From assembly GCA_965279295.1 (NCBI GenBank), contig CBDIHQ010000017.1: a stretch of 64,000 nucleotides of DNA. One strand, 5' to 3'. The first letter of the stretch is position 1. The number at the start of each line of letters is the position of its first letter. This document shows, one piece after another, positions 36,064-44,887 of the stretch. The DNA is from Aquabacter sp965279295 (GTDB lineage Bacteria; Pseudomonadota; Alphaproteobacteria; Rhizobiales; Xanthobacteraceae). The notes under the pieces were generated by a model. That model was not told the origin of the DNA. It worked only from the letters and a program-made list of their open reading frames with translations, and did no database searches. Position numbers and translations under genes: made by a program.

Positions 36064-37719
36064 ATGGCATCGCCGAAAAACGACACGTCGCGTGCGGAAT
36101 TCGACTTCATCATCGTCGGCGCGGGATCGGCGGGCTGCGTACTCGCGAACCGCCTGTCGGCAGACGGCGCGCGCCGGGTGCTTCTGATCGAGGCGGGCGG
36201 CAAAGACAATTCCATCAACATCCATGTGCCGCTGATGGTGGTGAATTTGCTCAAGGACGAGCGGTACACTTGGCCGTTCATGACCGAGAAACAGGTGCAT
36301 CTGAACGGGCGCGAACAGCTTTGGGCGCGCGGCAAGGTGCTCGGCGGCTCAAGCTCCATCAACGGCAACGTCTATGTTCGCGGCGACCCGGCGGAGTTCG
36401 ATTCCTGGAACTGCGCCGGCTGGTCTTGGGACGAAATGCTTCCCTATTTCAAGAAGATGGAGAATTTCGCCGAGGGCGCGCCGGAGACCCGCGGCAAGGG
36501 CGGGCCGATCAACGTCACCCAGCTCAAGAAGTTCGACAAGCTTGCCGACGCCTATCTCGATGCCAACCGCGAGGCCGGCTTCGAACTGGTGGACGACTAT
36601 AATGACGGCCATTACGAAGGCGCGTCCTATCTCCAGTATTCCACCCGACGCGGCTTCCGCTGTTCCTCCTCGGTGGGCTATCTGCGCCCCGCACGCTCGC
36701 GGGCAAACCTCACGGTGTGGACCGACACCATGGTCTCCCGCGTGTTGATCGAAAACAAGCGGGCGGTCGGCGTGGAGTGCACGCGCGGGGGCCAGACTGT
36801 CATCGCCAGCGCGCGGCGCGAGGTGATCGTTTCCGCCGGGCCGATCCAGTCGCCGAAAATCCTTGAACTGTCTGGTATTGGCCGGCCGGACGTCCTCACC
36901 CCGCTCGGCATCCCGGTGATCCACGCGCTGTCCGGTGTCGGGGAGAATATGTCCGACCACCCGAATGTGCGCCTCACCTTCGAGTGCGCGCGGCCGATCA
37001 CCATCAATGATGTGCTTCAGCGCCCCACCAGCAAGCTGAAGGAGGGGATCCGCTATATCCTGTTCGGCACCGGCCTGCTCTCCATCTGCTCGGCCACCGC
37101 CCACACGGTGATGCGCAGCCATCCCGGCGAGAACCAACCAGACCTGAAGCTGCAATTGCAGCCCTTCTCCGGCAAGGACCGCTACGCGCGCCGGCCAAAG
37201 GACGGCCTCGACCCCTATTCGGGCTTCACCATCGGCATCATGGCCCTGCGGCCACGCTCGCGCGGCTATGTCCATATCGCTTCGGCCGATCCCGCGAAGC
37301 ATCCCAAGATCGATCCGAACTATCTCGCCGCCGATGAGGACGTGCGGGTTCTGGCCGCCGGCATTGATGCCGTGCGCCGGCTGGCGCAGGCCCCCTCGCT
37401 CAAGCGCCTGATCGTGCGCGAGACCCGCCCCGGCCCGGAGGTGAAGACCGAGCAGCAGATCGTGGAGTATATCCGCTCCACCGCCCAGACCACTTGGCAC
37501 GTTGTGGGAAGCTGCAAGATGGGCAATGACGCTGAGGCTGTGGTGGACCCGGAATTGCGGGTACGCGGGATCGCGGGGCTGCGGGTGGTGGATTCCTCGG
37601 TCTTCCCAACCATCCCCTCGTCCAACACAAACGCGCCCACCATCGCACTGGGCGAAAAGGGAGCGGACCTGATCCTGAGCGCAGTCGGAAAGCCCGCTTC
37701 GCTCAGCGCGGCGGCGTGA
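36064..37719 (+). CDS. GMC-family FAD oxidoreductase (choline dehydrogenase-like)
   Basis: A 551-residue flavoprotein. The FAD-binding site is IIVGAGSAGCVLANRLS followed by the Glu of LIEAGG; the GMC signature GKVLGGSSSINGNVYVRG and the second signature GPIQSPKILELSGIG are present. The active-site His lies in TTWHVVGSCKMG and the second His/Asn in PSSNTNAPTIALGEKG. It would oxidise an alcohol to an aldehyde. ATG 36064 is chosen; in-frame ATGs at 35950 and 36028 would add a poorly conserved basic extension. Confidence 0.92.
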   Translation: MASPKNDTSRAEFDFIIVGAGSAGCVLANRLSADGARRVLLIEAGGKDNSINIHVPLMVVNLLKDERYTWPFMTEKQVHLNGREQLWARGKVLGGSSSINGNVYVRGDPAEFDSWNCAGWSWDEMLPYFKKMENFAEGAPETRGKGGPINVTQLKKFDKLADAYLDANREAGFELVDDYNDGHYEGASYLQYSTRRGFRCSSSVGYLRPARSRANLTVWTDTMVSRVLIENKRAVGVECTRGGQTVIASARREVIVSAGPIQSPKILELSGIGRPDVLTPLGIPVIHALSGVGENMSDHPNVRLTFECARPITINDVLQRPTSKLKEGIRYILFGTGLLSICSATAHTVMRSHPGENQPDLKLQLQPFSGKDRYARRPKDGLDPYSGFTIGIMALRPRSRGYVHIASADPAKHPKIDPNYLAADEDVRVLAAGIDAVRRLAQAPSLKRLIVRETRPGPEVKTEQQIVEYIRSTAQTTWHVVGSCKMGNDAEAVVDPELRVRGIAGLRVVDSSVFPTIPSSNTNAPTIALGEKGADLILSAVGKPASLSAAA

Positions 37720-37749
37720 ACAAAACACCGACTTCTGCGCTCGGCATTT

Positions 37750-37796
37750 CTCCCTCCCAACTCTCCCCCCACACGCGGGAGAGGGTTGGGGAGGCA
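37750..37796. repeat. Palindromic intergenic repeat, copy 6 (single unit)
   Basis: A single diverged right-type unit (CTCCCTCCCAACTCTCCC then CCACACGCGGGAGAGGG) followed by GTTGGGGAGG, which pairs back to its own start. It lies between the GMC and enolase-superfamily genes. Confidence 0.75.
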
Positions 37797-37859
37797 ACTG
37801 ACCGGTACGCGCGGAAGCGCCCAAAAGAATTCCAAAAGGAGGCGCTCCGGGCGCGCATC

Positions 37860-39032
37860 ATGATCGAACGCATCGAAGTCATCGTCACGGAACTGCCGAT
37901 CCGCCTGAAGCGGATATTCTCCTCGGGAAGCTACGACACGGGACCGCCCGACCAATTGCTCGGTAAGCCGGTGTTCGTGAAAATTTATGCCGAGGGGATG
38001 GTCGGCTGCGCGCAAATCCGTCCCATCAGCCCCGGTCATTTCGTGGCCGATACGACCCAGTCGGTGGTGGCGGCCATCACCGAAATCTACGGCCCGAACC
38101 TGCTGGGCCGCAGCATCTTCGACATCGAATCCATTACGGAAATGTTCGACTTGAGGCTGGCCGCGAACCCGGCGGCGCGGGCGGTGTTGGACATCGCCTT
38201 GCACGACGCCATGGGCAAGGCGCTCGGCGTGCCGGTGCACAAGCTGATCGGCGGTTGCTCGCAGAGCGTGATCCCGCTGGAATGGTCGGTGAGCCTTGCC
38301 GACGACGTGGAGGTGATGATCACTGAGGGGCGCCGCGCGGTGGACGAGTTCGGCATCAAGGTTCTGTGCATCAAGGCCGCCGGCAAGGGGGGCTGGAAGC
38401 AGGACGTGAAGAATTTCGAGGCCATGCGCCGGGCCTTCGGCGAGGACATCGTCATCGGCATCGACCCCAACACGGGCTGGAGCGTGCCTGACACCATCGC
38501 CGCCATGCGCGCCCTGCGTCCGTTCGATGTTGGCTATGTCGAGCAGCCCATCAGCCGGCGCGACCTTGATGCGCTCGCCGATATCCGTCGGGAGGCGGCC
38601 GGTGTGCCCATGATGGCGGACGAAAGCCTGTTCACAATTGAGGACGCCATGGACCTCGTGCGCCACCGCGCGGTCGATGTGTTCTGCATCAAGCTCTACA
38701 AGGTCGGCGGCCTCACCCCGGCGCGTAAGATCGCGGCGATCGCCAAGTCGGCCAACATCCTGCTGAACTGCGGTGGGCTCGCCACGGTCTCGAATTTTGA
38801 GGCGGCGGCGGCTGCGCATTTCTGCGCCACCATCCCGGCACGCCAGACCTTCGGCGCGGCGGAATTCGTCTTCGGCCTCGGCCCTCTGGGTCGCGATCCG
38901 CTGGTGGTGGACACGCCCCTGGTCATCAAGGATGGGGCTGTGCGCGTGCCCGATGGCCCGGGCCTCGGTTTGGTGCTGGACGAGGCCGCGCTGGAGAAGA
39001 TGACGTTGCAGAAGACTGTGGTGGCGCGCTGA
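37860..39032 (+). CDS. Enolase-superfamily enzyme, muconate-cycloisomerase subgroup
   Basis: A 390-residue enzyme with the capping domain (1-125) and the barrel. Metal ligands are Asp202 (IGIDPNTGW), Glu228 (YVEQP) and Asp254 (MADES), and the barrel lysine lies in FCIKLYKVGG (Lys278/281). At the second strand the KxK motif reads Cys170-Ile-Lys172, so the first lysine is replaced. Members cycloisomerise muconates, dehydrate acid sugars or epimerise dipeptides. ATG 37860 is likely, though its GGAGG is about 17 bases away. The substrate is open. Confidence 0.85.
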   Translation: MIERIEVIVTELPIRLKRIFSSGSYDTGPPDQLLGKPVFVKIYAEGMVGCAQIRPISPGHFVADTTQSVVAAITEIYGPNLLGRSIFDIESITEMFDLRLAANPAARAVLDIALHDAMGKALGVPVHKLIGGCSQSVIPLEWSVSLADDVEVMITEGRRAVDEFGIKVLCIKAAGKGGWKQDVKNFEAMRRAFGEDIVIGIDPNTGWSVPDTIAAMRALRPFDVGYVEQPISRRDLDALADIRREAAGVPMMADESLFTIEDAMDLVRHRAVDVFCIKLYKVGGLTPARKIAAIAKSANILLNCGGLATVSNFEAAAAAHFCATIPARQTFGAAEFVFGLGPLGRDPLVVDTPLVIKDGAVRVPDGPGLGLVLDEAALEKMTLQKTVVAR

Positions 39033-39066
39033 GCGGGTCCCCTTCTTCCCAACCCTCGGCTCCATT

Positions 39067-39168
39067 CCCCCTCCCAACCCTCCCCCGCAAGCGAGAGGGG
39101 GCTTTTGCGTTGGGTCCCTCTGAGTTGTAACCCCCTCTCCCGCTTGCGGGGGAGGGTTGGGGAGGGGG
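39067..39168. repeat. Palindromic intergenic repeat, copy 7 (inverted pair, reversed order)
   Basis: Right-type unit 39067-39101 then left-type unit 39131-39168, between two convergent genes, where the large hairpin could serve as a bidirectional transcription block. Confidence 0.87.
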
Positions 39169-39200
39169 CTGGTTCAAAGCAGAAGGGCCAAAAACAGCCG

Positions 39201-40148
39201 TCAGTTCCCCGTCTCCCGCGCGGCGTTGGAATCACGCAGCGCGGCGCGGACCACGGCCGGCGTCAGTTGCGGTGCTACGGCCTTGATGAAGTCCAGCATG
39301 TAGCCGCGCAGATAGGTGTTGGAGCGCAGGCTGATGAAGATGGTGCTGGGCTCGAACAGGTCGCTGGCATCGCGCGCGCCGAGGTCCACGTCGCGGATGG
39401 GATTGTAGGTGATGGTGGTGAGCACGCCGATGCCGAGACCAAGCTCCACATAGGTCTTGCACACATCCGCATCGATCGCGCTGAAGATGATCTTCGGGTC
39501 CAGCCCAGCTTTGGTGAAGGCATTCATCACCCGCCAGCGGCCGCTGTAACGCTGATCGTAGGAGATGATGGGATATTTCGCGATCTCCTCCAGCGTCAGT
39601 TTCTCGATCTGCAGGATGGGATGGTCCTTGCGCGCCACCACCGAGCGCGGAAGCGAGAAGCAGGGCAGTTTCACCAGGTTCGGCAAGGCGTTGATGGTGT
39701 CGGTGCCGATTGCTATGTCGGCCTCGCCCGCATCCACCATGGTGCAGATATCCTCCGGATTGCCCTGGCGCAGCACCAGTTGCACGTCCGGATGGGACTT
39801 CACGAATTCCTGGATCACATGGGGCAGCACATAGCGCGCCTGGGTGTGCGTGGTGCCGATGGTGAGCGTGCCGTGGGTGCCGGAATTGACGTCTTCCTTC
39901 AGCGCCTTCAGGGCTGCCATGTCGGTGACGACGCGCTTGGCGATTTCCAGCACGAGCCGCCCCGGCTCGGTCGGCCCGATGATACGGTTGCGGGTGCGCA
40001 GGAAGATCTCGAATCCGAGTTCCGCCTCCAGCAACTGCACCTGCCGGCTGACCCCCGGCTGGGAGGTGTGAAGGGCTTCCGCCGCTGCTGACAAGTGATT
40101 GTTCTGGCGGACGATTTCCAGAATGTACCGGAGCTGTTGGAGCTTCAT
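39201..40148 (-). CDS. LysR-family regulator, CysB-like
   Basis: A 315-residue LysR-type regulator. The winged helix (1-60) reads MKLQQLRYILEIVRQNNHLS then AAAEALHTSQPGVSRQVQLLEAELG, with the CysB/Cbl hallmark of TSQPGVSRQ and a basic RTRNRI. The effector domain (about 92-295) follows CysB in THTQARYVLP and GIGVLTTITYNP. It is divergent from the TcuA-like gene at 40284 and most likely controls it. Confidence 0.93.
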   Translation of the reverse strand: MKLQQLRYILEIVRQNNHLSAAAEALHTSQPGVSRQVQLLEAELGFEIFLRTRNRIIGPTEPGRLVLEIAKRVVTDMAALKALKEDVNSGTHGTLTIGTTHTQARYVLPHVIQEFVKSHPDVQLVLRQGNPEDICTMVDAGEADIAIGTDTINALPNLVKLPCFSLPRSVVARKDHPILQIEKLTLEEIAKYPIISYDQRYSGRWRVMNAFTKAGLDPKIIFSAIDADVCKTYVELGLGIGVLTTITYNPIRDVDLGARDASDLFEPSTIFISLRSNTYLRGYMLDFIKAVAPQLTPAVVRAALRDSNAARETGN

Positions 40149-40283
40149 TGCCGCTCTTCATGTGTTTTTCACATGCTAGGATAACGTCTTATTCTGTGCG
40201 TGCATACTGGTGAACGATCTAAGTGTCTGGCCATGGACAAGACGGGCCACGCACAAGGCCCCGCGCATCGGGAGTCCCGCTCC
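40149..40283. promoter_or_regulatory. LysR-type divergent control region
   Basis: 135 bases between the LysR gene and the tcuA-like gene. It holds CATGTG-TTTTT-CACATG (40159-40175) and the shorter ATAACGTCTTAT (40081-based count: 40181-40192), both of which fit LysR operator shape. Placement close to the regulator's own start suggests autorepression. Confidence 0.5.
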
Positions 40284-41825
40284 ATGACAGAGCCTTTCAG
40301 CAAGCGGTATGATGTAATCGTTGTCGGCGGCGGCAACGCGGCCCTTTGCGCGGCCTTGTCCGCGCGGGAACAGGGCGCCAGCGTTCTGGTGCTGGAGCGC
40401 GCGCCTGAGGCGGAGCGCGGCGGAAATTCCACCTACACCGACGGCCTTATGCGCGTCGTCTACGAAGGTGCCGACGACATCCGCGCCTTCGCGCCCGACC
40501 TCACCGATGCCGAGGTGGAGAGCGCGGATTTCGGCAGCTACACCGAGAGCGATTTCTTCGACGACATGGCCCGGATCACCCAGTACCGGACCGACCCCGA
40601 CCTCTGCGAAATCCTGGTGCGCGGCAGCAAGGCCACTATGCTTTGGATGCGCGATCAGGGTGTCCGCTTCATGCCGAATTTCGGCCGGCAGGCGTTCAAG
40701 GTGGATGGCCGCTTCAAGTTCTGGGGCGGCGCCACCATGGCGGTCGCCGCGGGTGGTCCCGGCCTCGTCGACGCGCTCTATCTCTGCGCCGAGAAGAAGG
40801 GCGTCGACGTCGTCTATGAAGCTTGGGTGCGCGACCTGATCCACGACGACACCGGCGTGCACGGCATCGTCCTCCAGCACGGCGGCACGACCCACACGCT
40901 TCTGAGCGGCGCGGTTGTGCTGGCCTGCGGCGGCTTCGAGGCCAATGCCGAGTGGCGCGCCCGCTATCTCGGACCGGGCTGGGATCTCGCCAAGGTGCGC
41001 GGAAGCCGCTTCAACACTGGCGATGGCCTCAAGATGGCCCTCGACCTCGGCGCGCAACCCCATGGCCACTGGTCCGGCTGCCACGCCACGGCGTGGGAAC
41101 GCTACGCCAACGACTTCGGCGATCTTGCGCTGACGCCGCAATATCAGCGCCATTCCTACCCCTTTGCCGTGGTGGTGAACCAGGACGGAAAGCGGTTCAT
41201 CGACGAGGGCGCGGACTTCCGCAATTACACCTACGCCAAGTATGGGCAAGCGGTGTTGGCACAGCCGGGGCAGGTGGCCTGGCAGATCTACGACGCCAAG
41301 ACCCGCCATCTCCTGCGCGATGAATATCGCACCCGCCACGTCACAAAGTTCACCGCCGATACGCTGGAAGAACTGGCCGACAAGATCGAGGAAGTGAACA
41401 AGGCACAGTTCCTCAAGACCGTGGCGGACTTCAACGCGGCGGTCCTCGACGACGTGCCGTTCAATCCTAATATCAAGGACGGCCGTGGTGCCCCCGGCCT
41501 GCCCGTGCCGCGCTCCAATTGGGCCTGCAAGATCGATACGGCCCCTTACGAGGCCTATGCCGTGACGTGCGGCGTCACCTTCACCTTCGGCGGCGTCAAG
41601 GTCACGACCTCCACCGAAGTGGTGAACACCGCGCAGGAGCCCATTCGAGGCCTGTTCGCGGCCGGCGAGATGATCGGCGGCATCTTCTACTTCAACTATC
41701 CCGGCGCGTCGGGCCTCACCTCGGGCGCCGTATTCGGACGCCTTGCGGGCAAGAGCGCTGCGCTGTTCGCGCTGCGCCGTGCGCCGGAGGAAAGCGCCAC
41801 GGCGACGGCCCGCAAATACGGCTGA
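40284..41825 (+). CDS. tcuA: FAD-dependent dehydrogenase, tricarballylate dehydrogenase (TcuA)-like
   Basis: A 513-residue flavoprotein of the fumarate reductase/succinate dehydrogenase family. The FAD site is VIVVGGGNAALCAALSA and LERAPEAERGGNSTYTDG; the C-terminal GLFAAGEMIGGIFYFNYPGAS is the second FAD segment and resembles TcuA. Active-site-like Arg/His lie in QYQRHSYPF. ATG 40284 is chosen because GGGAGT precedes it; frames open to 40200. The Salmonella TcuA partner TcuB (electron transfer) is absent from the window. The acceptor and exact substrate are unknown. Confidence 0.82.
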   Translation: MTEPFSKRYDVIVVGGGNAALCAALSAREQGASVLVLERAPEAERGGNSTYTDGLMRVVYEGADDIRAFAPDLTDAEVESADFGSYTESDFFDDMARITQYRTDPDLCEILVRGSKATMLWMRDQGVRFMPNFGRQAFKVDGRFKFWGGATMAVAAGGPGLVDALYLCAEKKGVDVVYEAWVRDLIHDDTGVHGIVLQHGGTTHTLLSGAVVLACGGFEANAEWRARYLGPGWDLAKVRGSRFNTGDGLKMALDLGAQPHGHWSGCHATAWERYANDFGDLALTPQYQRHSYPFAVVVNQDGKRFIDEGADFRNYTYAKYGQAVLAQPGQVAWQIYDAKTRHLLRDEYRTRHVTKFTADTLEELADKIEEVNKAQFLKTVADFNAAVLDDVPFNPNIKDGRGAPGLPVPRSNWACKIDTAPYEAYAVTCGVTFTFGGVKVTTSTEVVNTAQEPIRGLFAAGEMIGGIFYFNYPGASGLTSGAVFGRLAGKSAALFALRRAPEESATATARKYG

Positions 41826-41895
41826 CCAGCCGGATGAGACCCGAACGACCCGCCTCACCGGCCGAAGGTCGCAACTATCCCAAGGAGCTTCTTCA

Positions 41896-43299
41896 ATGAA
41901 CGTCGCCGTCGATCCCGCTGTCACCTCACCTACCCGAGCGCTCGCCGAATTCGCGGTCGGCCTGCGCTACGAAGACTTGCCGGCGGACCTCATTCTCAAC
42001 GCCAAGCAGTGCATTCTCGACAGCCTCGGCTGCTCCATCTTCGGCTCCGACAAGCCCTGGACCCTGGCGGTTTCCCGCGTGGTGGAGAAGCTCGGCCAGA
42101 AGGGCAGCGCCAGCGCGTTCGGCATGGCGCTGCGTGCCGACCCCACCGGCGCGGCACTAATCAACGGCACCGCCGCCCAGGGCTTTGAGCTGGACGACTG
42201 CCACGACCAGTCCATGTCGCACTATGGCGCCGGCGTGGTGCCTTCTGTCCTGGCGGTCGCGGAAGCGTTTGGGCCGTTCGACGGCAAGGACCTGATCCTC
42301 GCCACCGTGGTGGGTTATGAACTCGGCACCCGCATCGGCAATACGGTCAGCCCACACGCCTTCACCCGTGGCTTCCATCCCTGCGGCCTCACCTCGACCT
42401 TCGCGTCCGCCGCCGCCATCGGCAAGCTGCTTGGGCTGGATGTCGACCAGTTCGTCAGCGCGCTGGGCCTCGCCGGCTCGCAGGCGGCGGGGCTGATGGC
42501 CTCGCAATACGGCGCCATGGCGAAACGCTTCCACTCCGGCAAGGCGGCGCAGAACGGCATCCTCGCCGCCATGTCGGCAAAGGAGGGGCTCACCGGCGTG
42601 CGCAACGTGCTTGAGGCACCCTACGGCGGCTTCTGCTCCACCTATGCCGCGCAATACGACCTCAGCTATGCCACCAACGGCCTCGGCACCGAGTTCGAGA
42701 TGCGCCACAACGGCTTCAAGCGGTATTCTTCGCTCGCCTCCAGCCAGACCTCGGTGGACGCGCTGCGGGCGATCCGCGAAAAGCACAATGTGAAAGGCGA
42801 GGATGTCGCCTCGGTGTTCGTAGAGACCACCGAGATGGTGCACCGGCATTGCGGCTGGGCCTACGTGCCCGCCGAGACCATTACCGCCCAGATGAACCTG
42901 CCCTACACCGCCGCCGTGACGCTGCTGGAGGGCAATGCCTTCGTCGACCAGTATGCCGACCACAAGCTGCGTGACCCCAAGATCATCGATCTCGCAAACC
43001 GTGTTGAAGTGGTCGTTGCGCCGGATCTCGACGCTCTCGGCCCGCATGAGATGCGCGCGGTCCGCGTCACCGTCACCACCAAGTCGGGGGAAAAGTTCAC
43101 CCATGCCCAGACCTACCGGTCCGGCCACTGGAAGAACCCGCTCTCCGACGAGACGCTGAAGGCGAAGTTCCGTGACCTCGCCGGGCGCCGCCTCACCCCC
43201 GAGGCCGTTGCAGAGGTGGAGAGCCTCGTCACAACCCTGGAGACCCAGCAGACTCCCGCCTCCAAGCTCGGCGCCGCGCTCCAGAAGGTGCGCGCATAG
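41896..43299 (+). CDS. MmgE/PrpD family protein
   Basis: A 467-residue MmgE/PrpD protein. The helical domain contains GAALINGTAAQGFELDDCHDQS, where the D-D-x-H cluster is the family's active-site region, and FHPCGLTSTFASAAAIGKLLG. A second, smaller domain starts near residue 270. Members dehydrate or decarboxylate citrate-like acids. AAGGAG precedes ATG 41896. It is followed by a second, clearly different paralogue at 43445, so the two may form successive steps or a hetero-oligomer. Confidence 0.9.
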   Translation: MNVAVDPAVTSPTRALAEFAVGLRYEDLPADLILNAKQCILDSLGCSIFGSDKPWTLAVSRVVEKLGQKGSASAFGMALRADPTGAALINGTAAQGFELDDCHDQSMSHYGAGVVPSVLAVAEAFGPFDGKDLILATVVGYELGTRIGNTVSPHAFTRGFHPCGLTSTFASAAAIGKLLGLDVDQFVSALGLAGSQAAGLMASQYGAMAKRFHSGKAAQNGILAAMSAKEGLTGVRNVLEAPYGGFCSTYAAQYDLSYATNGLGTEFEMRHNGFKRYSSLASSQTSVDALRAIREKHNVKGEDVASVFVETTEMVHRHCGWAYVPAETITAQMNLPYTAAVTLLEGNAFVDQYADHKLRDPKIIDLANRVEVVVAPDLDALGPHEMRAVRVTVTTKSGEKFTHAQTYRSGHWKNPLSDETLKAKFRDLAGRRLTPEAVAEVESLVTTLETQQTPASKLGAALQKVRA

Positions 43300-43319
43300 C
43301 CGTCAGGTACGACACCGCA

Positions 43320-43416
43320 CCTCTCCCGCTTGCTGGGGAGGGCCGGGGAGGGGAAGGGCGCGACCGCTCATCCTGGAGAGCCTCCTCCCCAATCCTCCCC
43401 CGCAAGCGGGAGAGGG
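43320..43416. repeat. Palindromic intergenic repeat, copy 8 (inverted pair)
   Basis: Left unit 43320-43353 and reverse-complement unit 43384-43416, inside an operon between the two PrpD-family genes. Confidence 0.85.
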
Positions 43417-43444
43417 AAACCGCAATTCTGAAGGAACATCCGCC

Positions 43445-44884
43445 ATGGCACAGCCGATCACCGAGCGTACGCTCTCGACCACGCTCGCCGAGTTCGCGGC
43501 CGGGCTCACTTATGACCGCATCCCCCAGGAGGTCCGCACCGCAGCACTCTGGCATGTGGTGGATTCCATCGGCGTATGCATCGCCGGCGCCAATCCGCGC
43601 GAGGAGAGCGGGCAGGCGGCCATCAAGCTCGCGCGGCAATGGGCCTCGCCCTCTGGCGCGACAGTGCTGGGCGTCGGCTCGATCATCCGGCCGGAAATGG
43701 CCGCGCTGCTCAACGGGTCGCTCGCCCAGGCGCTGGAGATGGACGACAAACACGGCTCCTCGCTCGCCCGGCCCGGCTCCACCGTCATTCCCGCCGCGCT
43801 GGCCGTGGCGCAGGCCAACAATCTGCCGCTTTCCGATCTCATCACGTCCGTGACCGTGGGCTATGAGGTGATGATCCGCCTCGGCTTCGTTGCCGGCGAC
43901 CGCTTCCTGGAACGCGGCTATCACACCTCATCCCTGCTCGGCGCATTCGGCACGGTGGCGGCCATCGGCTCGCTGCTGAAGGCGACGCCCGCCGAGATCA
44001 TGGATGCGCTCGGCATCGCCGGCACCTTCGCGGCGGGCATTCAGGAGGCGACGCGCACCGGGTCCACCTCCAAGATCCTGCACGGCGGCTGGGGCGCTCA
44101 TGCGGGCATCATCGCCCTTGATCTCGCCCGCGCCGGCATCACCGGGCCGGCGACTGTGTTCGAGGGCAAGTTCGGTTTCTTTTCCTGCTTCCTCACCCCG
44201 ATCACGGGCGAACTCAACTTCGCCATCGCCGCAGAGGGGCTGGGCACGCGCTGGTATCTGCCGGAGACCGCCTACAAGCCCTATCCCTGCTGCCAGTTGC
44301 TGCACGCCTTCATCGAGGGCGGCAAGCAGATCCGCGAGGAGTTCGCGCGCGACGGCGTCTCGCTGGACGCCATCGAGCACATCTCCTGCCAGCTTGCCGA
44401 GCCGGGCCTCACCCTCGTCACCGAGCCGAAGGATCGCAAGAAGGCGCCGAGCCATCCCCACGAGGCCCGCTTCAGCCTGCCTTACGGTGTCGCCACCACT
44501 CTGGTGCATGGCGATGTGGATGTGGAAACCTTCCGCGTCGAGCGACTGTCCGATCCGGTGGTGCGCAAGATCGCGGCGCTGGTGGTCTCCTCCGAGGACC
44601 CCGACAGCGACTATCCCCAGCATTGCCCGGCGATCCTTGAGGTGACGGCCAACGGCAAGCTGTATCGCCGCCATGTCCGCTTCCATCCGGGCTCCCCGGA
44701 GGCAGCATTGAGCCAGGACGACGTGCTCGACAAGTTCGCGCGCAATTCGGGCTGGCTGTTCGGCGCCCGTGCCCGCGAGGTGGGTGCGGCATTGACCCAG
44801 ACCGCCGAGGGCACAGCCACCGAGGCACTGTTCCGCCGGATCGCTGCGGAAGCCGCGCGCCGGCCTGTGATCGAGGCGGTCTGA
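43445..44884 (+). CDS. MmgE/PrpD family protein
   Basis: A 479-residue MmgE/PrpD protein. LLNGSLAQALEMDDKHGSS carries the catalytic-site Asp-Asp-x-His, and the sequence RGYHTSSLLGAFGTVAAIGSLL is typical. GAAGGAACAT precedes ATG 43445; an open frame back to 43172 runs through the repeat and the previous gene and is ignored. The aldehyde dehydrogenase gene begins three bases after its stop. Confidence 0.9.
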   Translation: MAQPITERTLSTTLAEFAAGLTYDRIPQEVRTAALWHVVDSIGVCIAGANPREESGQAAIKLARQWASPSGATVLGVGSIIRPEMAALLNGSLAQALEMDDKHGSSLARPGSTVIPAALAVAQANNLPLSDLITSVTVGYEVMIRLGFVAGDRFLERGYHTSSLLGAFGTVAAIGSLLKATPAEIMDALGIAGTFAAGIQEATRTGSTSKILHGGWGAHAGIIALDLARAGITGPATVFEGKFGFFSCFLTPITGELNFAIAAEGLGTRWYLPETAYKPYPCCQLLHAFIEGGKQIREEFARDGVSLDAIEHISCQLAEPGLTLVTEPKDRKKAPSHPHEARFSLPYGVATTLVHGDVDVETFRVERLSDPVVRKIAALVVSSEDPDSDYPQHCPAILEVTANGKLYRRHVRFHPGSPEAALSQDDVLDKFARNSGWLFGARAREVGAALTQTAEGTATEALFRRIAAEAARRPVIEAV

Positions 44885-44887
44885 GCC

